Positions 15,454 to 21,704 of a stretch of DNA of 21,704 nt are shown one piece after another (the first letter of the stretch is position 1; each line of letters begins with the position of its first letter). The stretch is from Phycisphaerales bacterium UBA2402 (GTDB lineage: Bacteria > Planctomycetota > Phycisphaerae > Phycisphaerales > UBA1924): positions 1-21,704 of the forward strand of contig DDSA01000048.1 of NCBI GenBank assembly GCA_002343715.1, read 5' to 3'. The notes under the pieces are model-generated. The model was not told the origin of the DNA. It searched no databases and saw nothing but the letters and a program-made list of their open reading frames with translations. Position numbers and translations under genes: made by a program.

Positions 15454-15522
15454 TTGTTGGCCCTGCAAGATTGCTTTCCTCGCGTCACATAAGTGCTTGT
15501 CCGCGATTTCCAGGGCCAACAA
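15454..15522. repeat. Inverted repeat with 12-base perfect arms in the divergent control region
   Basis: TTGTTGGCCCTG (15454-15465) and CAGGGCCAACAA (15511-15522) are perfect inverse copies around a 45-base loop. The loop can fold further (TCGCG 15480-15484 with CGCGA 15502-15506, CAC 15486-15488 with GTG 15493-15495). On the minus strand the stem is directly followed by TTTTT (15453-15449), like an intrinsic terminator. A third segment, GGCCCTGG (15572-15579), is complementary to CCAGGGCC (15510-15517), so two pairings compete. It could be an RNA leader element, a terminator or a DNA-binding site. No flanking target duplication suggests a mobile element. Confidence 0.55.
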
Positions 15523-15623
15523 CGGTCTCCCGCGGCGGCGGCGTCCGACGTTCGGATGAAGTGCCGCGGCCGGCCCTGGTCGGACACCATTTGTCCAACC
15601 CATTATGAGAGGAGAGCGTTTCG

Positions 15624-16448
15624 ATGAACCGCATGTCTGTCGTTTCCACTGTTGTTCTGTCCGCCGGCGCGATGGCCGGACCCGTCGTCTTTTCCGCCTC
15701 TGGCTCGGACCCCGCCGCGGTTCAGGGCGCGGTGGACGCCTTTCGCGCCGCCATCAGCAACGGCGGGGGCTTCAACGCCCCCAACACCGGCCCCTTCGTC
15801 AACGGCCGCCGTGAGATCAACTGGGACGCCCCCGCGCTGGACGCCTTTCAAAGCCCTGCTCTGATGCCCAATGATTTCTTCAACAACAACAACAAGCGCG
15901 GCGCGACTTTCAGCACGCCCGACGGCACCGGGTTCCTGGTCAGCAAGCGCGTGAACGACGCCACCGGGCTGTTCGGCGATATCGAGCCGGCGTACAACAC
16001 GTCCTTCCAATCCTTCTCACCGCTGCGGCTCTTTGCTGTGGCGGGCGGGGTGGTCTGCGACACCGTCTTTTCCGTGCCCACCTCCCCCGGCCAGGCCGCG
16101 ACGGTCAACGGCTTCGGCGCAATTTTCACCGACGTCGACGCCACCGACAGCACCCGCATCGAGTTCTACGCGGAAGGCGGCGCGCTGCTCCGCAACGTGC
16201 TCGTGCCCGCCTCGCCCGACGGCGGCCTGTCGTTCCTCGGCGTTCACTTCCCCGATGGTGAACGCGTCGAGCGCGTCCGCATCTTCAGCGGCAACACCGC
16301 GCTGGGGGCGGGCGTGATCGACGGCCCGGGGCGCGACGTGGTGGCGATGGACGACTTCTTCTACGGGGAGCCCCAACCCATCCCAGCGCCCGGCGCGGCC
16401 GCGCTGCTCGCCGTGGGCCTCTTCGCGGGCACCCGCCGACGCCGCTGA
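15624..16448 (+). CDS. Secreted protein with PEP-CTERM-like sorting signal
   Basis: The 274-residue product starts at an ATG with GAGGAGAG about ten bases upstream. A signal peptide covers roughly residues 1-20 (cut near AMA-GPV). The body is a beta-rich, low-cysteine domain rich in Asn, Asp and Gly with no motif I can name. The C-terminus is PIPAPGAAALLAVGLFAG followed by TRRRR: a proline-rich start, one hydrophobic segment and an arginine cluster, the architecture of PEP-CTERM signals recognised by exosortases. In this lineage the motif is often P-x-P-A-P rather than strict PEP. No exosortase is encoded in the window, so it must be elsewhere if the signal is used. The gene is monocistronic, with its own terminator. 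Function unknown; likely cell-surface or extracellular. Confidence 0.8.
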   Translation: MNRMSVVSTVVLSAGAMAGPVVFSASGSDPAAVQGAVDAFRAAISNGGGFNAPNTGPFVNGRREINWDAPALDAFQSPALMPNDFFNNNNKRGATFSTPDGTGFLVSKRVNDATGLFGDIEPAYNTSFQSFSPLRLFAVAGGVVCDTVFSVPTSPGQAATVNGFGAIFTDVDATDSTRIEFYAEGGALLRNVLVPASPDGGLSFLGVHFPDGERVERVRIFSGNTALGAGVIDGPGRDVVAMDDFFYGEPQPIPAPGAAALLAVGLFAGTRRRR

Positions 16449-16473
16449 ACCCGATCACAAGGAGGAAACGAGG

Positions 16474-16510
16474 AACGCGGCCGGTGTCTGATCGCCCGGC
16501 CGCGTTTCTT
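16474..16510 (+). terminator. Intrinsic terminator of the PEP-CTERM-like gene
   Basis: AACGCGGCCGG (16474-16484) pairs perfectly with CCGGCCGCGTT (16496-16506) around an 11-base loop, followed by TTTCTT. It begins 25 bases after the stop. Confidence 0.85.
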
Positions 16511-16542
16511 GCATGTGTCATCGGCCATGCCTTGCGGAGAGA

Positions 16543-16578
16543 GGGCCGACGCGACGGTGTGTCGCGCCGCGTCGGCCC
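16543..16578 (-). terminator. GC-rich hairpin, probable terminator of the 16602-16985 gene
   Basis: GGGCCGACGCG (16543-16553) and CGCGTCGGCCC (16568-16578) form a perfect 11-base-pair stem with a 14-base loop. It lies 23 bases past the stop of the minus-strand secreted-protein gene. On that strand it is followed by TCTCTCC, not a pure T run, so termination strength is uncertain. Confidence 0.6.
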
Positions 16579-16601
16579 TTCGAGAGGAGCCCCCGAGTTG
16601 T

Positions 16602-16985
16602 TCAGTGCCGAGGTGCCGGTGGCGAAAGGGTCAGCGAAACACCGTCACCCGCCTTGACCCGGATGATGCACCAGTCAAAGTCGGAGTTGTCTTCGTTGAA
16701 GGCCACGATCAGGTACTCTCCTTCGGCCAGGCCCTTCTCGCGGATCATCCCGCTCTTGTCCGCAGTGCGCATCATGGGCAGGCAACTTCCCGCGGATCGG
16801 GTGATCTCAACGCGTGCTCCCGCCATCGGCTTGCCCCCCGGCTCCACGACCAGAATCTTGAGGTCGCCTGTCTTGGGCGCGAGGGCCGTGGCCTTGGTTG
16901 TCGGGCTGGGAGTGACGCCCATAGCGATCGTGACGCTCGGAGTCAGCGAAGCAAGGAAGGCAATAGCGGTCAGTGTGCGGTTCAT
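16602..16985 (-). CDS. Small secreted protein with carboxypeptidase-regulatory-like beta domain
   Basis: The 127-residue product has a signal peptide (MNRTLTAIAFLASLTPSVTI, likely cut near residue 21). After a Thr/Ala-rich linker, residues 40-120 form one beta-sandwich-like domain: DLKILVVEPGGKPMAGARVE, then IREKGLAEGEYLIVAF. That pattern (G-x-P-x-x-G-A-x-V and L-x-x-G-x-Y) is seen in carboxypeptidase-regulatory and Cna-B-like domains, which mostly serve adhesion or structure. Two cysteines (about 68 and 105) might form a disulfide. The start at 16985 has AGGAG ten bases upstream. It is divergent from the GNAT gene, with 264 bases between the starts. I cannot assign a function. Confidence 0.7.
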   Translation of the reverse strand: MNRTLTAIAFLASLTPSVTIAMGVTPSPTTKATALAPKTGDLKILVVEPGGKPMAGARVEITRSAGSCLPMMRTADKSGMIREKGLAEGEYLIVAFNEDNSDFDWCIIRVKAGDGVSLTLSPPAPRH

Positions 16986-17238
16986 GATCTTTGCTCCTGC
17001 GAGTATGTTGACGGGTGAAAGTCACATCTAGCCAAGATAGATCGACCCAGGCCACGGCGGCGCGGTCGCGTGCCTGAAACCCGCCCGAAAAAGGGGGGAG
17101 GCCTGAATCGCACAGCCCAATCTGGCCCGATCGCAACCATCGGACCGATGTCAGTTATGTGTGCGGCGCGTGTGGAGAGCATGCGGCCCGCCGCGAGGCA
17201 TGAACGCCGATCGGGATCAAGCACGAAGCAGCAGACTC

Positions 17239-17244
17239 GGAGGG
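17239..17244 (+). promoter_or_regulatory. Ribosome binding site that sets the GNAT start
   Basis: GGAGGG lies 5 bases before the GTG at 17250. The frame is open back to 17070, but the extra 60 residues are Arg/Ser-rich and unlike the family. Confidence 0.6.
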
Positions 17245-17249
17245 ACCGC

Positions 17250-17858
17250 GTGAGCGCGATTCCAGCCCGGTCCATTCTCACACCCGTACGTGCGGTACCG
17301 GTCTTTGCGCCCAACCCGTTGCGCACAGCACGTCTGCTGATCCGTCCTCTGCGCGAGAGCGACCGGGAGGCCTTCATGTCGGCGGTCGCCCCGATGCGGG
17401 CCGAACTCGCGGCCACCATGTCTCTCCTACGGCTCGAAGAGCCACTGGATGCCTTTTTCGAGCGTCAGATCAGCCTGTTACGCCGCACCGACGATCAATC
17501 GGCGGGATGGCGTCGGATCGCCTTCGACGATGCCGGCGCGGTGGTAGGGGGGTTCAATCTCTTCGGCATCACCCGGGGGCTGACCTTCGAGGCCGAAGCC
17601 AACTGGTGGATCACGCCGGACAAGCGAGGGCAGGGCCTGGCGACCGAAGGCGTCCGGGCCATGCTCGATGCCGCGTTCGCTGATCTGCCGGTTGGACTGG
17701 GGTTGCATGCTGTTCACGCGTCGATCGACCCTGCGAACACGCCGAGCATCCGCCTGGCGCAGCGCATCGGCATGCGGTGCGAGGGCGGGTCGCGCCGGGT
17801 CTCGATCCTGCTCGGCGACCGCTGGGTGATGCACGAAACCTGGACGATTCGATCCTAG
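17250..17858 (+). CDS. GNAT-family N-acetyltransferase (RimJ/RimL-like)
   Basis: The 202-residue product starts at GTG 17250. It opens its domain with LRTARLLIRPLRESDREAF (25-43), the usual start of RimJ/RimL-type acetyltransferases. WWITPDKRGQGLATEGVRAM (119-138) holds the acetyl-CoA loop R-GQ-G-L-A. IDPANTPSIRLAQRIGMRCE (159-178) is the family's conserved motif B. Relatives acetylate ribosomal protein N-termini, antibiotics or small molecules; the substrate here is unknown. The preceding region up to 16986 holds no other gene. The gene ends with TAG inside a CTAG tetramer shared with the TAG of the convergent hydrolase, so there is no room for a separate terminator. Confidence 0.86.
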   Translation: MSAIPARSILTPVRAVPVFAPNPLRTARLLIRPLRESDREAFMSAVAPMRAELAATMSLLRLEEPLDAFFERQISLLRRTDDQSAGWRRIAFDDAGAVVGGFNLFGITRGLTFEAEANWWITPDKRGQGLATEGVRAMLDAAFADLPVGLGLHAVHASIDPANTPSIRLAQRIGMRCEGGSRRVSILLGDRWVMHETWTIRS

Positions 17859-18637
17859 ACCACGCCGGCGCGGTCGGGAGGCGACGGATGCAGCACGCGG
17901 GTCAGGAACTCAACCTGCGTGTTCTTCGCGTCATTGGATGAGCGGCCGAATCCGGCGTGTTCCTGCGGCGCGCCCGTGTCCTTGTACGTGCGGAGTTGAA
18001 CGAGGTCGGGGTCTGCCCCACGACGCCGGTACTGGTCCCTCAGTTGCTCGATGAATCGCCGCTGGCCCGTGATGGGAACGACCGTGTCCCCTTCGTTGTG
18101 CAGCGCGAGCAGCGGGAGAGGTCGCCACGAATCGAGGTGTGCGGAGGCATCGAGCGCGGCGATCTGCTCGGGTGCATGCCTTACGGCCCATGACGCCCTT
18201 GTCCCAGCGGTCTGGCCGGGCTGAGCCGAGTAGAGACCATCGAGCCAACCGGTCGTGCCTTCGACCGCCGCGGCCAGGAATGGGTGCGGATCGCAGAGCC
18301 GACGCAGCGTGACCATCCCCCCGGCGGACATCCCGCCGATGGCCAGCCGTTGGCTGTCAAATACGTTCTTGAAATCCGCTCCCCCAAGGGCGGCGACAAT
18401 GCCGTCTAACTCAGACACGGCTTGCCCGATGAGGTCGAGGGAACGCTGCGGAGACTGCATCTCCGCATCGAAGCGTTCGCCATGACCCGGCAGGTCGATC
18501 GCACACGCCGCGATCCCCGAACGAATCCAGCGCAGGTAACGGCCCGGATCGAGTTCCTTGCTCACGGTGCGGCCGTGAAGCCAGAGGACGGTGGGGGCAG
18601 GGTGTTCCCAATCCGGATGTGCCAGGAGCACGGGCAC
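17855..18637 (-). CDS. Alpha/beta hydrolase (YitV/YjfP-like), N-terminus uncertain
   Basis: The product is at least 260 residues with the alpha/beta-hydrolase serine triad: S104 in GMSAG (102-106), D184 in NEGDTVVP and H227 in QEHAGFG. TVLWLHGRTV (16-25) is the oxyanion-side strand. The layout resembles YitV/YjfP esterases. The first standard start is GTG at 18637, with no ribosome binding site. The frame is open above it with protein-like codons (VIHPRFAQFPKSLADRAQAA) back to a stop at 18763-18765, yet offers no ATG, GTG or TTG. In relatives the strand before VPVLLAHPD needs a few more residues, so the true start may be missing (see finding on the run of six C). The ester substrate is unknown. 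It converges on GNAT with a shared CTAG. Confidence 0.78.
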   Translation of the reverse strand: MPVLLAHPDWEHPAPTVLWLHGRTVSKELDPGRYLRWIRSGIAACAIDLPGHGERFDAEMQSPQRSLDLIGQAVSELDGIVAALGGADFKNVFDSQRLAIGGMSAGGMVTLRRLCDPHPFLAAAVEGTTGWLDGLYSAQPGQTAGTRASWAVRHAPEQIAALDASAHLDSWRPLPLLALHNEGDTVVPITGQRRFIEQLRDQYRRRGADPDLVQLRTYKDTGAPQEHAGFGRSSNDAKNTQVEFLTRVLHPSPPDRAGVV

Positions 18638-18783
18638 GCCGGCGAGACGTGCCGCCTGGGCACGGTCCGCGAGGGACTTGGGGAACTGTGCGAAGCGGGG
18701 ATGGATGACGCGACGGGGGGTTCGTGGTGAAGCACGCCGCTGACGCCGCGGCGTGGTTGGTATTCACAGTGTACCGCGGCGGT

Positions 18784-19533
18784 CTACGCCCGAGCGAAGG
18801 TGCCGGCGGGGCTTCTGGCCGCGATCATCCAGGATTGCAGGTTGCGGCCGGGGCAGGCGGTGCTTTTGAGTTCACGATGGGTGTAGACGCGGGAGACAGG
18901 AACGCGGTAAAACCGCATGCGGTCCACGAGGAAGGATTCGAGCGAGATGAGTTGAGCCTGGGTAGGGCGCTGCACATCGAAGTTGCCGATGAGCATGATT
19001 CCCAGGTTCTGCTCGTTCTGAGCCTCGACGTGCGCGCCCTGGTAGCGGATAGGACGCCCTTCCCAGATCCGGCCCGAAGGGTCGATGATGAAGTGGTAGC
19101 CGATGTCGGCGAATGGTTCGGGACGGCGACGGATATGCCCTTCGCGGATGTTCGCGAGTCGCCGCGCGATGGCGGAGTACTCGTCGGAACCGGAAAAGGC
19201 GTTGCCCTCATGGTGGACTGTGATCCGGCTCACCGTTGGCATCCGCGTTGTTCTGCTCTCGATCACCGTGGCCCGCGTCCATGCTGAGCGGGGCACCACA
19301 CCGGGAGGTGGGCCGACCGAGACGCCGGTTGGCGCGCGGGTTGGGGGGGGTGTTGATGGAGGCAGTGGAGCGGGCTTGACCGCATCTTTATCAGGCCACG
19401 CGACATCCACCTTGGAGAGGTCCGCGACAGGACCCGACCCCTGGCACCCCGCGAGCAAAGCCGCGGCGGATGCCAGAAGCCCGGTCTGCAGGACTTCTCG
19501 ACGGGAAAAAGGTGGCAACAAGCGCGGGTACAT
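18784..19533 (-). CDS. Tat-exported lipoprotein N-acetylmuramoyl-L-alanine amidase (PGRP/amidase_2)
   Basis: The 249-residue product, from ATG 19533, begins with a twin-arginine motif (SRREVLQTGLL, 10-20) and a lipobox (ALLAGC, cysteine 30). A proline-rich linker follows to about 80. The amidase/PGRP domain (81-240) has zinc ligands H107 (TVHHEG), H219 (YTHRELKS) and C227 (ACPG), plus Y146 (DIGYHFII), matching T7 lysozyme H17, H122, C130 and Y46. It should cut the amide between muramic acid and L-alanine in peptidoglycan, in the envelope. A GTG at 19629, sharing a base with the stop of the upstream gene, would add 32 residues before the twin arginines; there is no ribosome binding site at either start. 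I favour 19533 because the signal then begins normally. Export and specificity are inferred. Confidence 0.88.
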   Translation of the reverse strand: MYPRLLPPFSRREVLQTGLLASAAALLAGCQGSGPVADLSKVDVAWPDKDAVKPAPLPPSTPPPTRAPTGVSVGPPPGVVPRSAWTRATVIESRTTRMPTVSRITVHHEGNAFSGSDEYSAIARRLANIREGHIRRRPEPFADIGYHFIIDPSGRIWEGRPIRYQGAHVEAQNEQNLGIMLIGNFDVQRPTQAQLISLESFLVDRMRFYRVPVSRVYTHRELKSTACPGRNLQSWMIAARSPAGTFARA

Positions 19534-19628
19534 CGGTTCAGGCGGTACACTGGGTTCAAAGAAATCGCGGTGGTGTATCCACTCGGGACTGATCCACAAT
19601 CCCTTGAGGCGGATACGCGACAGGCACA

Positions 19629-21704
19629 CTACTTGCGGTTTGCAGTAAAGACCCCGTTGGGTTGCATGAAGAGGACCGACTTGACCGTGCCTGCATCACT
19701 GACAAACTTCACGGAGTAGCCGGCCAACCCCTTGAGATCAAAGGTGTCATCCCGGCGGGGCTTGAGTTCATACGGCTGCTGGCCCGGGATGGAGGCGATG
19801 AGCGACCCGCCCTTGAGCGAGAGTGTGATGATTTGCGGGCCGAGTTCGTACTCGCCGACGAAGCGCGCGAGGTAGGCCGCATCGGTGAGTTTCGCCTCGG
19901 CCTTGCGCTTGAAAACGATCGGTTTGACCATGGGGTCCATCGTCGTTTCGAGAGAATCGATCTCGCCCGAAAGGCTCAGACGGAAGAGAAACTGGTGGTC
20001 CTGGAGCATCGGGTCGGCGGGGTTGTTGCCGCCGACAAAGGTGTCGAAGTGCCAATGCTCGAGGGGAGCGGAAATGTTGTTGTAGGAGACGGAGAGTGAG
20101 TTCCCCGCCATCGAAACCGCCACGACTCCGTACCCGGGGTGCTCGAACTCGCCGACGTACTCGCTCAACGGGTGCGATGGTGTTGTGCCGGTTTTCCGGG
20201 CGAGATTCTTGTTGGCCTTGGCTTCCTTCTCGGTCTTCTCTCCGAGCGCCCTCCTCGCGAGCGCCGCGGCGTTCCAATCCTTGACCTCGGCTCCCAGCAG
20301 TCGGTCGAGCGCGTGGTACGTGGCGAGCCGAGGAAGGGGCGAGCCGTTCATGTTGGCAAGCGCCACCACGCCGATTTTTTCGTTGGGCAGCAGGGTGATG
20401 AGGGCGGAGAAGCCGTCGATGTTCCCGCCGTGCTCGACCATGAGCCGACCCCGATAGGCGGAAACAAACCACCCCATCGCGTAGCCGATGTTGATGATTT
20501 CCGGCTCGGTGCTGGTGCTGGGCATGACCATCTGGGGCCGGTGCATCTCGGCGAGGGTGGCGGGGCTGATGATCTGCTGGCTGTTGAACCGGCCTCCGCC
20601 GAGGTTGGCGATGGCCCAGTTGGCCATCTCGGAGACCCCGGCGTTGATGGAGCCGGCGGGGCCGACGCGGGTGATGTCGCGGAAAGGCATCTTCCGCATG
20701 GCCTCATCGCGGCGCTCGTAGGGGTACGCGAAGTCGGGCGACTGCTGCATGTCAGCGACGGAAAAGACGGCACGGTTCATGCCCAGCGGGACGAAGATGC
20801 GCTCGCGGACATTCTCTTCCCATGACTTGCCAGTCACCTGCTCCGCTACGTAGCCGGCGGTCAGGAACATGAGGTTGTTGTATTGCCAAGTCTGCCGGAG
20901 TTCCTTGTTCGGCTCCAAGTGGGCAAGGCGGGAGATCATGTCCGCTCGGCTCATGTTCGAGTTGTACCAGACCAGATCGTGTCTGGGAAGTCCGGAACGG
21001 TGTGTCACCGTGTCGCGGATCGTGAGGCGGTCGCTTGTCCGCTCATCATTCATTCTGAAGGTGGGGACATAGTCGCGGACGGCCCGATCCCAGTCGAGTT
21101 TGCCCTCGTCCACGAGCGTGCCCAGCACGAAGGTCGTGAAGGCCTTGGTGCAGGATCCGATGGCGAACAGCGTCTGTGGCGTCACGGCGGCACCGCCGTC
21201 CAGATCCTTCACACCCAGGCCCTGCGAGAGGATGACCTGACCGTCCTTGACAATCGCGATGGCCAGCCCCGGGGCGTTCCAGTCCTGGCGGGCTTTGTCC
21301 GCCCATGTGGCGAACCCGGCGAGGGTCGCGGCGGCACCCTCCCCCGGGCTGCCGATGTACTTGAGTGTAAACGGAAAAGAGGCCCCGCCCTGCTCGAACG
21401 TTCCGGTGACGGTTTCGAGGTCCGGCATGATCCTGCCGCGGAATGTCGGATCGCCCGGCACGCCTCGGATCATCGCGGTCAGATCGTTCCCGGAAATGAC
21501 GATGTTGGAGAGCGGGAGATCAACAGCACTTTGGGCGGGTATGGAGATGTCGCCGCTGATGGTGCCATCGGGGTTGTTGGTGAAATCCAACTGCACATCA
21601 AGTCGTTGCCCGGGGAGATCGATGAACCCTTCCCACCGCTCGGGCTGGGTCGCGTTGATGTTGGCGACCTGGGGCGCGGCGGCCGGTGCCGGCGCGGCAA
21701 GGCC
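19629..21704 (-). CDS. Beta-lactamase-family serine hydrolase with DUF3471 domain (5' partial)
   Basis: The frame is open to the right edge, so the first exon-side residues are outside; at least 691 codons are visible. The visible start reads GLAAPAPAAAPQVANINA, like the end of a signal peptide or a linker. Numbering from the in-frame GTG at 21596, an N-terminal region (1-90) precedes a class C beta-lactamase/PBP-like domain (about 92-430) with S148-CT-K151, Y239-N-N241 and H389-G-G391, the three active-site motifs. A DUF3471-like beta domain (about 470-560) follows, and then a C-terminal beta region. Relatives are esterases, peptidases or D-alanyl hydrolases; beta-lactam resistance is not implied. 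The stop TAG overlaps a possible GTG of the amidase gene. An envelope role is inferred from its neighbour. Confidence 0.87.
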   Translation of the reverse strand, partial: GLAAPAPAAAPQVANINATQPERWEGFIDLPGQRLDVQLDFTNNPDGTISGDISIPAQSAVDLPLSNIVISGNDLTAMIRGVPGDPTFRGRIMPDLETVTGTFEQGGASFPFTLKYIGSPGEGAAATLAGFATWADKARQDWNAPGLAIAIVKDGQVILSQGLGVKDLDGGAAVTPQTLFAIGSCTKAFTTFVLGTLVDEGKLDWDRAVRDYVPTFRMNDERTSDRLTIRDTVTHRSGLPRHDLVWYNSNMSRADMISRLAHLEPNKELRQTWQYNNLMFLTAGYVAEQVTGKSWEENVRERIFVPLGMNRAVFSVADMQQSPDFAYPYERRDEAMRKMPFRDITRVGPAGSINAGVSEMANWAIANLGGGRFNSQQIISPATLAEMHRPQMVMPSTSTEPEIINIGYAMGWFVSAYRGRLMVEHGGNIDGFSALITLLPNEKIGVVALANMNGSPLPRLATYHALDRLLGAEVKDWNAAALARRALGEKTEKEAKANKNLARKTGTTPSHPLSEYVGEFEHPGYGVVAVSMAGNSLSVSYNNISAPLEHWHFDTFVGGNNPADPMLQDHQFLFRLSLSGEIDSLETTMDPMVKPIVFKRKAEAKLTDAAYLARFVGEYELGPQIITLSLKGGSLIASIPGQQPYELKPRRDDTFDLKGLAGYSVKFVSDAGTVKSVLFMQPNGVFTANRK

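Noticed and set aside
15454..15522. Inverted repeat as a miniature transposon
   Set aside because: The arms are only 12 bases, there is no flanking target duplication and no second copy in the window.
15367..15603. Entericidin-like frame extended upstream to ATG 15603
   Set aside because: It would bury the signal peptide and lipobox inside the protein and run through the inverted repeat; the start at 15366 has a good ribosome binding site.
19534..19629. Amidase start at GTG 19629
   Set aside because: It puts 32 non-signal residues ahead of the twin-arginine signal; kept only as an alternative because it overlaps the upstream stop.
1..21704. CRISPR arrays, tRNA or rRNA genes, insertion sequences, phage genes
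   Set aside because: I saw no regularly spaced repeats, cloverleaf-like stretches, transposase or phage motifs on reading the window.

Overview
The window is high-GC bacterial DNA packed with genes on both strands. It most resembles the chromosome of a planctomycete of the Phycisphaerae type. The signs are a secreted protein ending in a PEP-CTERM-like tail (PIPAPGAAALLAVGLFAG followed by TRRRR), a divergent membrane pyrophosphatase, MEP-pathway isoprenoid genes and a WecA-type lipid-sugar transferase. This is inference from gene content; there is no rRNA or other taxonomic marker here. I see no transposase, phage gene, tRNA or CRISPR array.

Layout. 1-128: start of a minus-strand gene cut by the window edge. 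182-889: DUF2071 protein. 892-4316: minus-strand envelope-polysaccharide pair, a WecA/MraY-type transferase followed with a 4-base overlap by an O-antigen ligase/polymerase-like membrane protein. 4395-7398: a minus-strand run of ispH, rlmN and a YwaF-like membrane protein. 7539-10579: a plus-strand run of an Mrp-type ATPase, an MDR dehydrogenase-like protein and ispD. 10593-11603: a SUI1/YciH-like factor on the minus strand and, divergently, rpsU, separated by an AT-rich control region. 11840-14442: the pyrophosphatase hppA with a strong terminator. 14462-15366: minus-strand entericidin-like lipoprotein and a short-chain dehydrogenase. 15367-15623: a control region with a long inverted repeat. 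15624-16510: PEP-CTERM-like secreted protein and terminator. 16543-17858: small secreted protein (minus) and a GNAT acetyltransferase (plus). 17855-18637: alpha/beta hydrolase (minus). 18784-21704: a Tat-type lipoprotein amidase of the PGRP family, preceded by a large beta-lactamase-family serine hydrolase that runs off the right edge.

How the genes fit together. ispH and ispD are two steps of the MEP isoprenoid pathway. Its polyprenol products are the lipid carriers used by the WecA-type enzyme, but the genes lie in different transcription units. The amidase and serine hydrolase both look like exported envelope enzymes. YciH-like and bS21 both act at translation initiation. The rest is mostly housekeeping or orphan.

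No clearly new multi-gene system is visible. The best leads are smaller: four genes with -10-like boxes only 5-7 bases before the start codon (possible leaderless mRNAs); a short-chain dehydrogenase lacking the second strand of its Rossmann fold; a pyrophosphatase with altered signature motifs; Mrp and MDR proteins that have lost their metal ligands; and an inverted repeat with competing pairings between the entericidin and PEP-CTERM genes.
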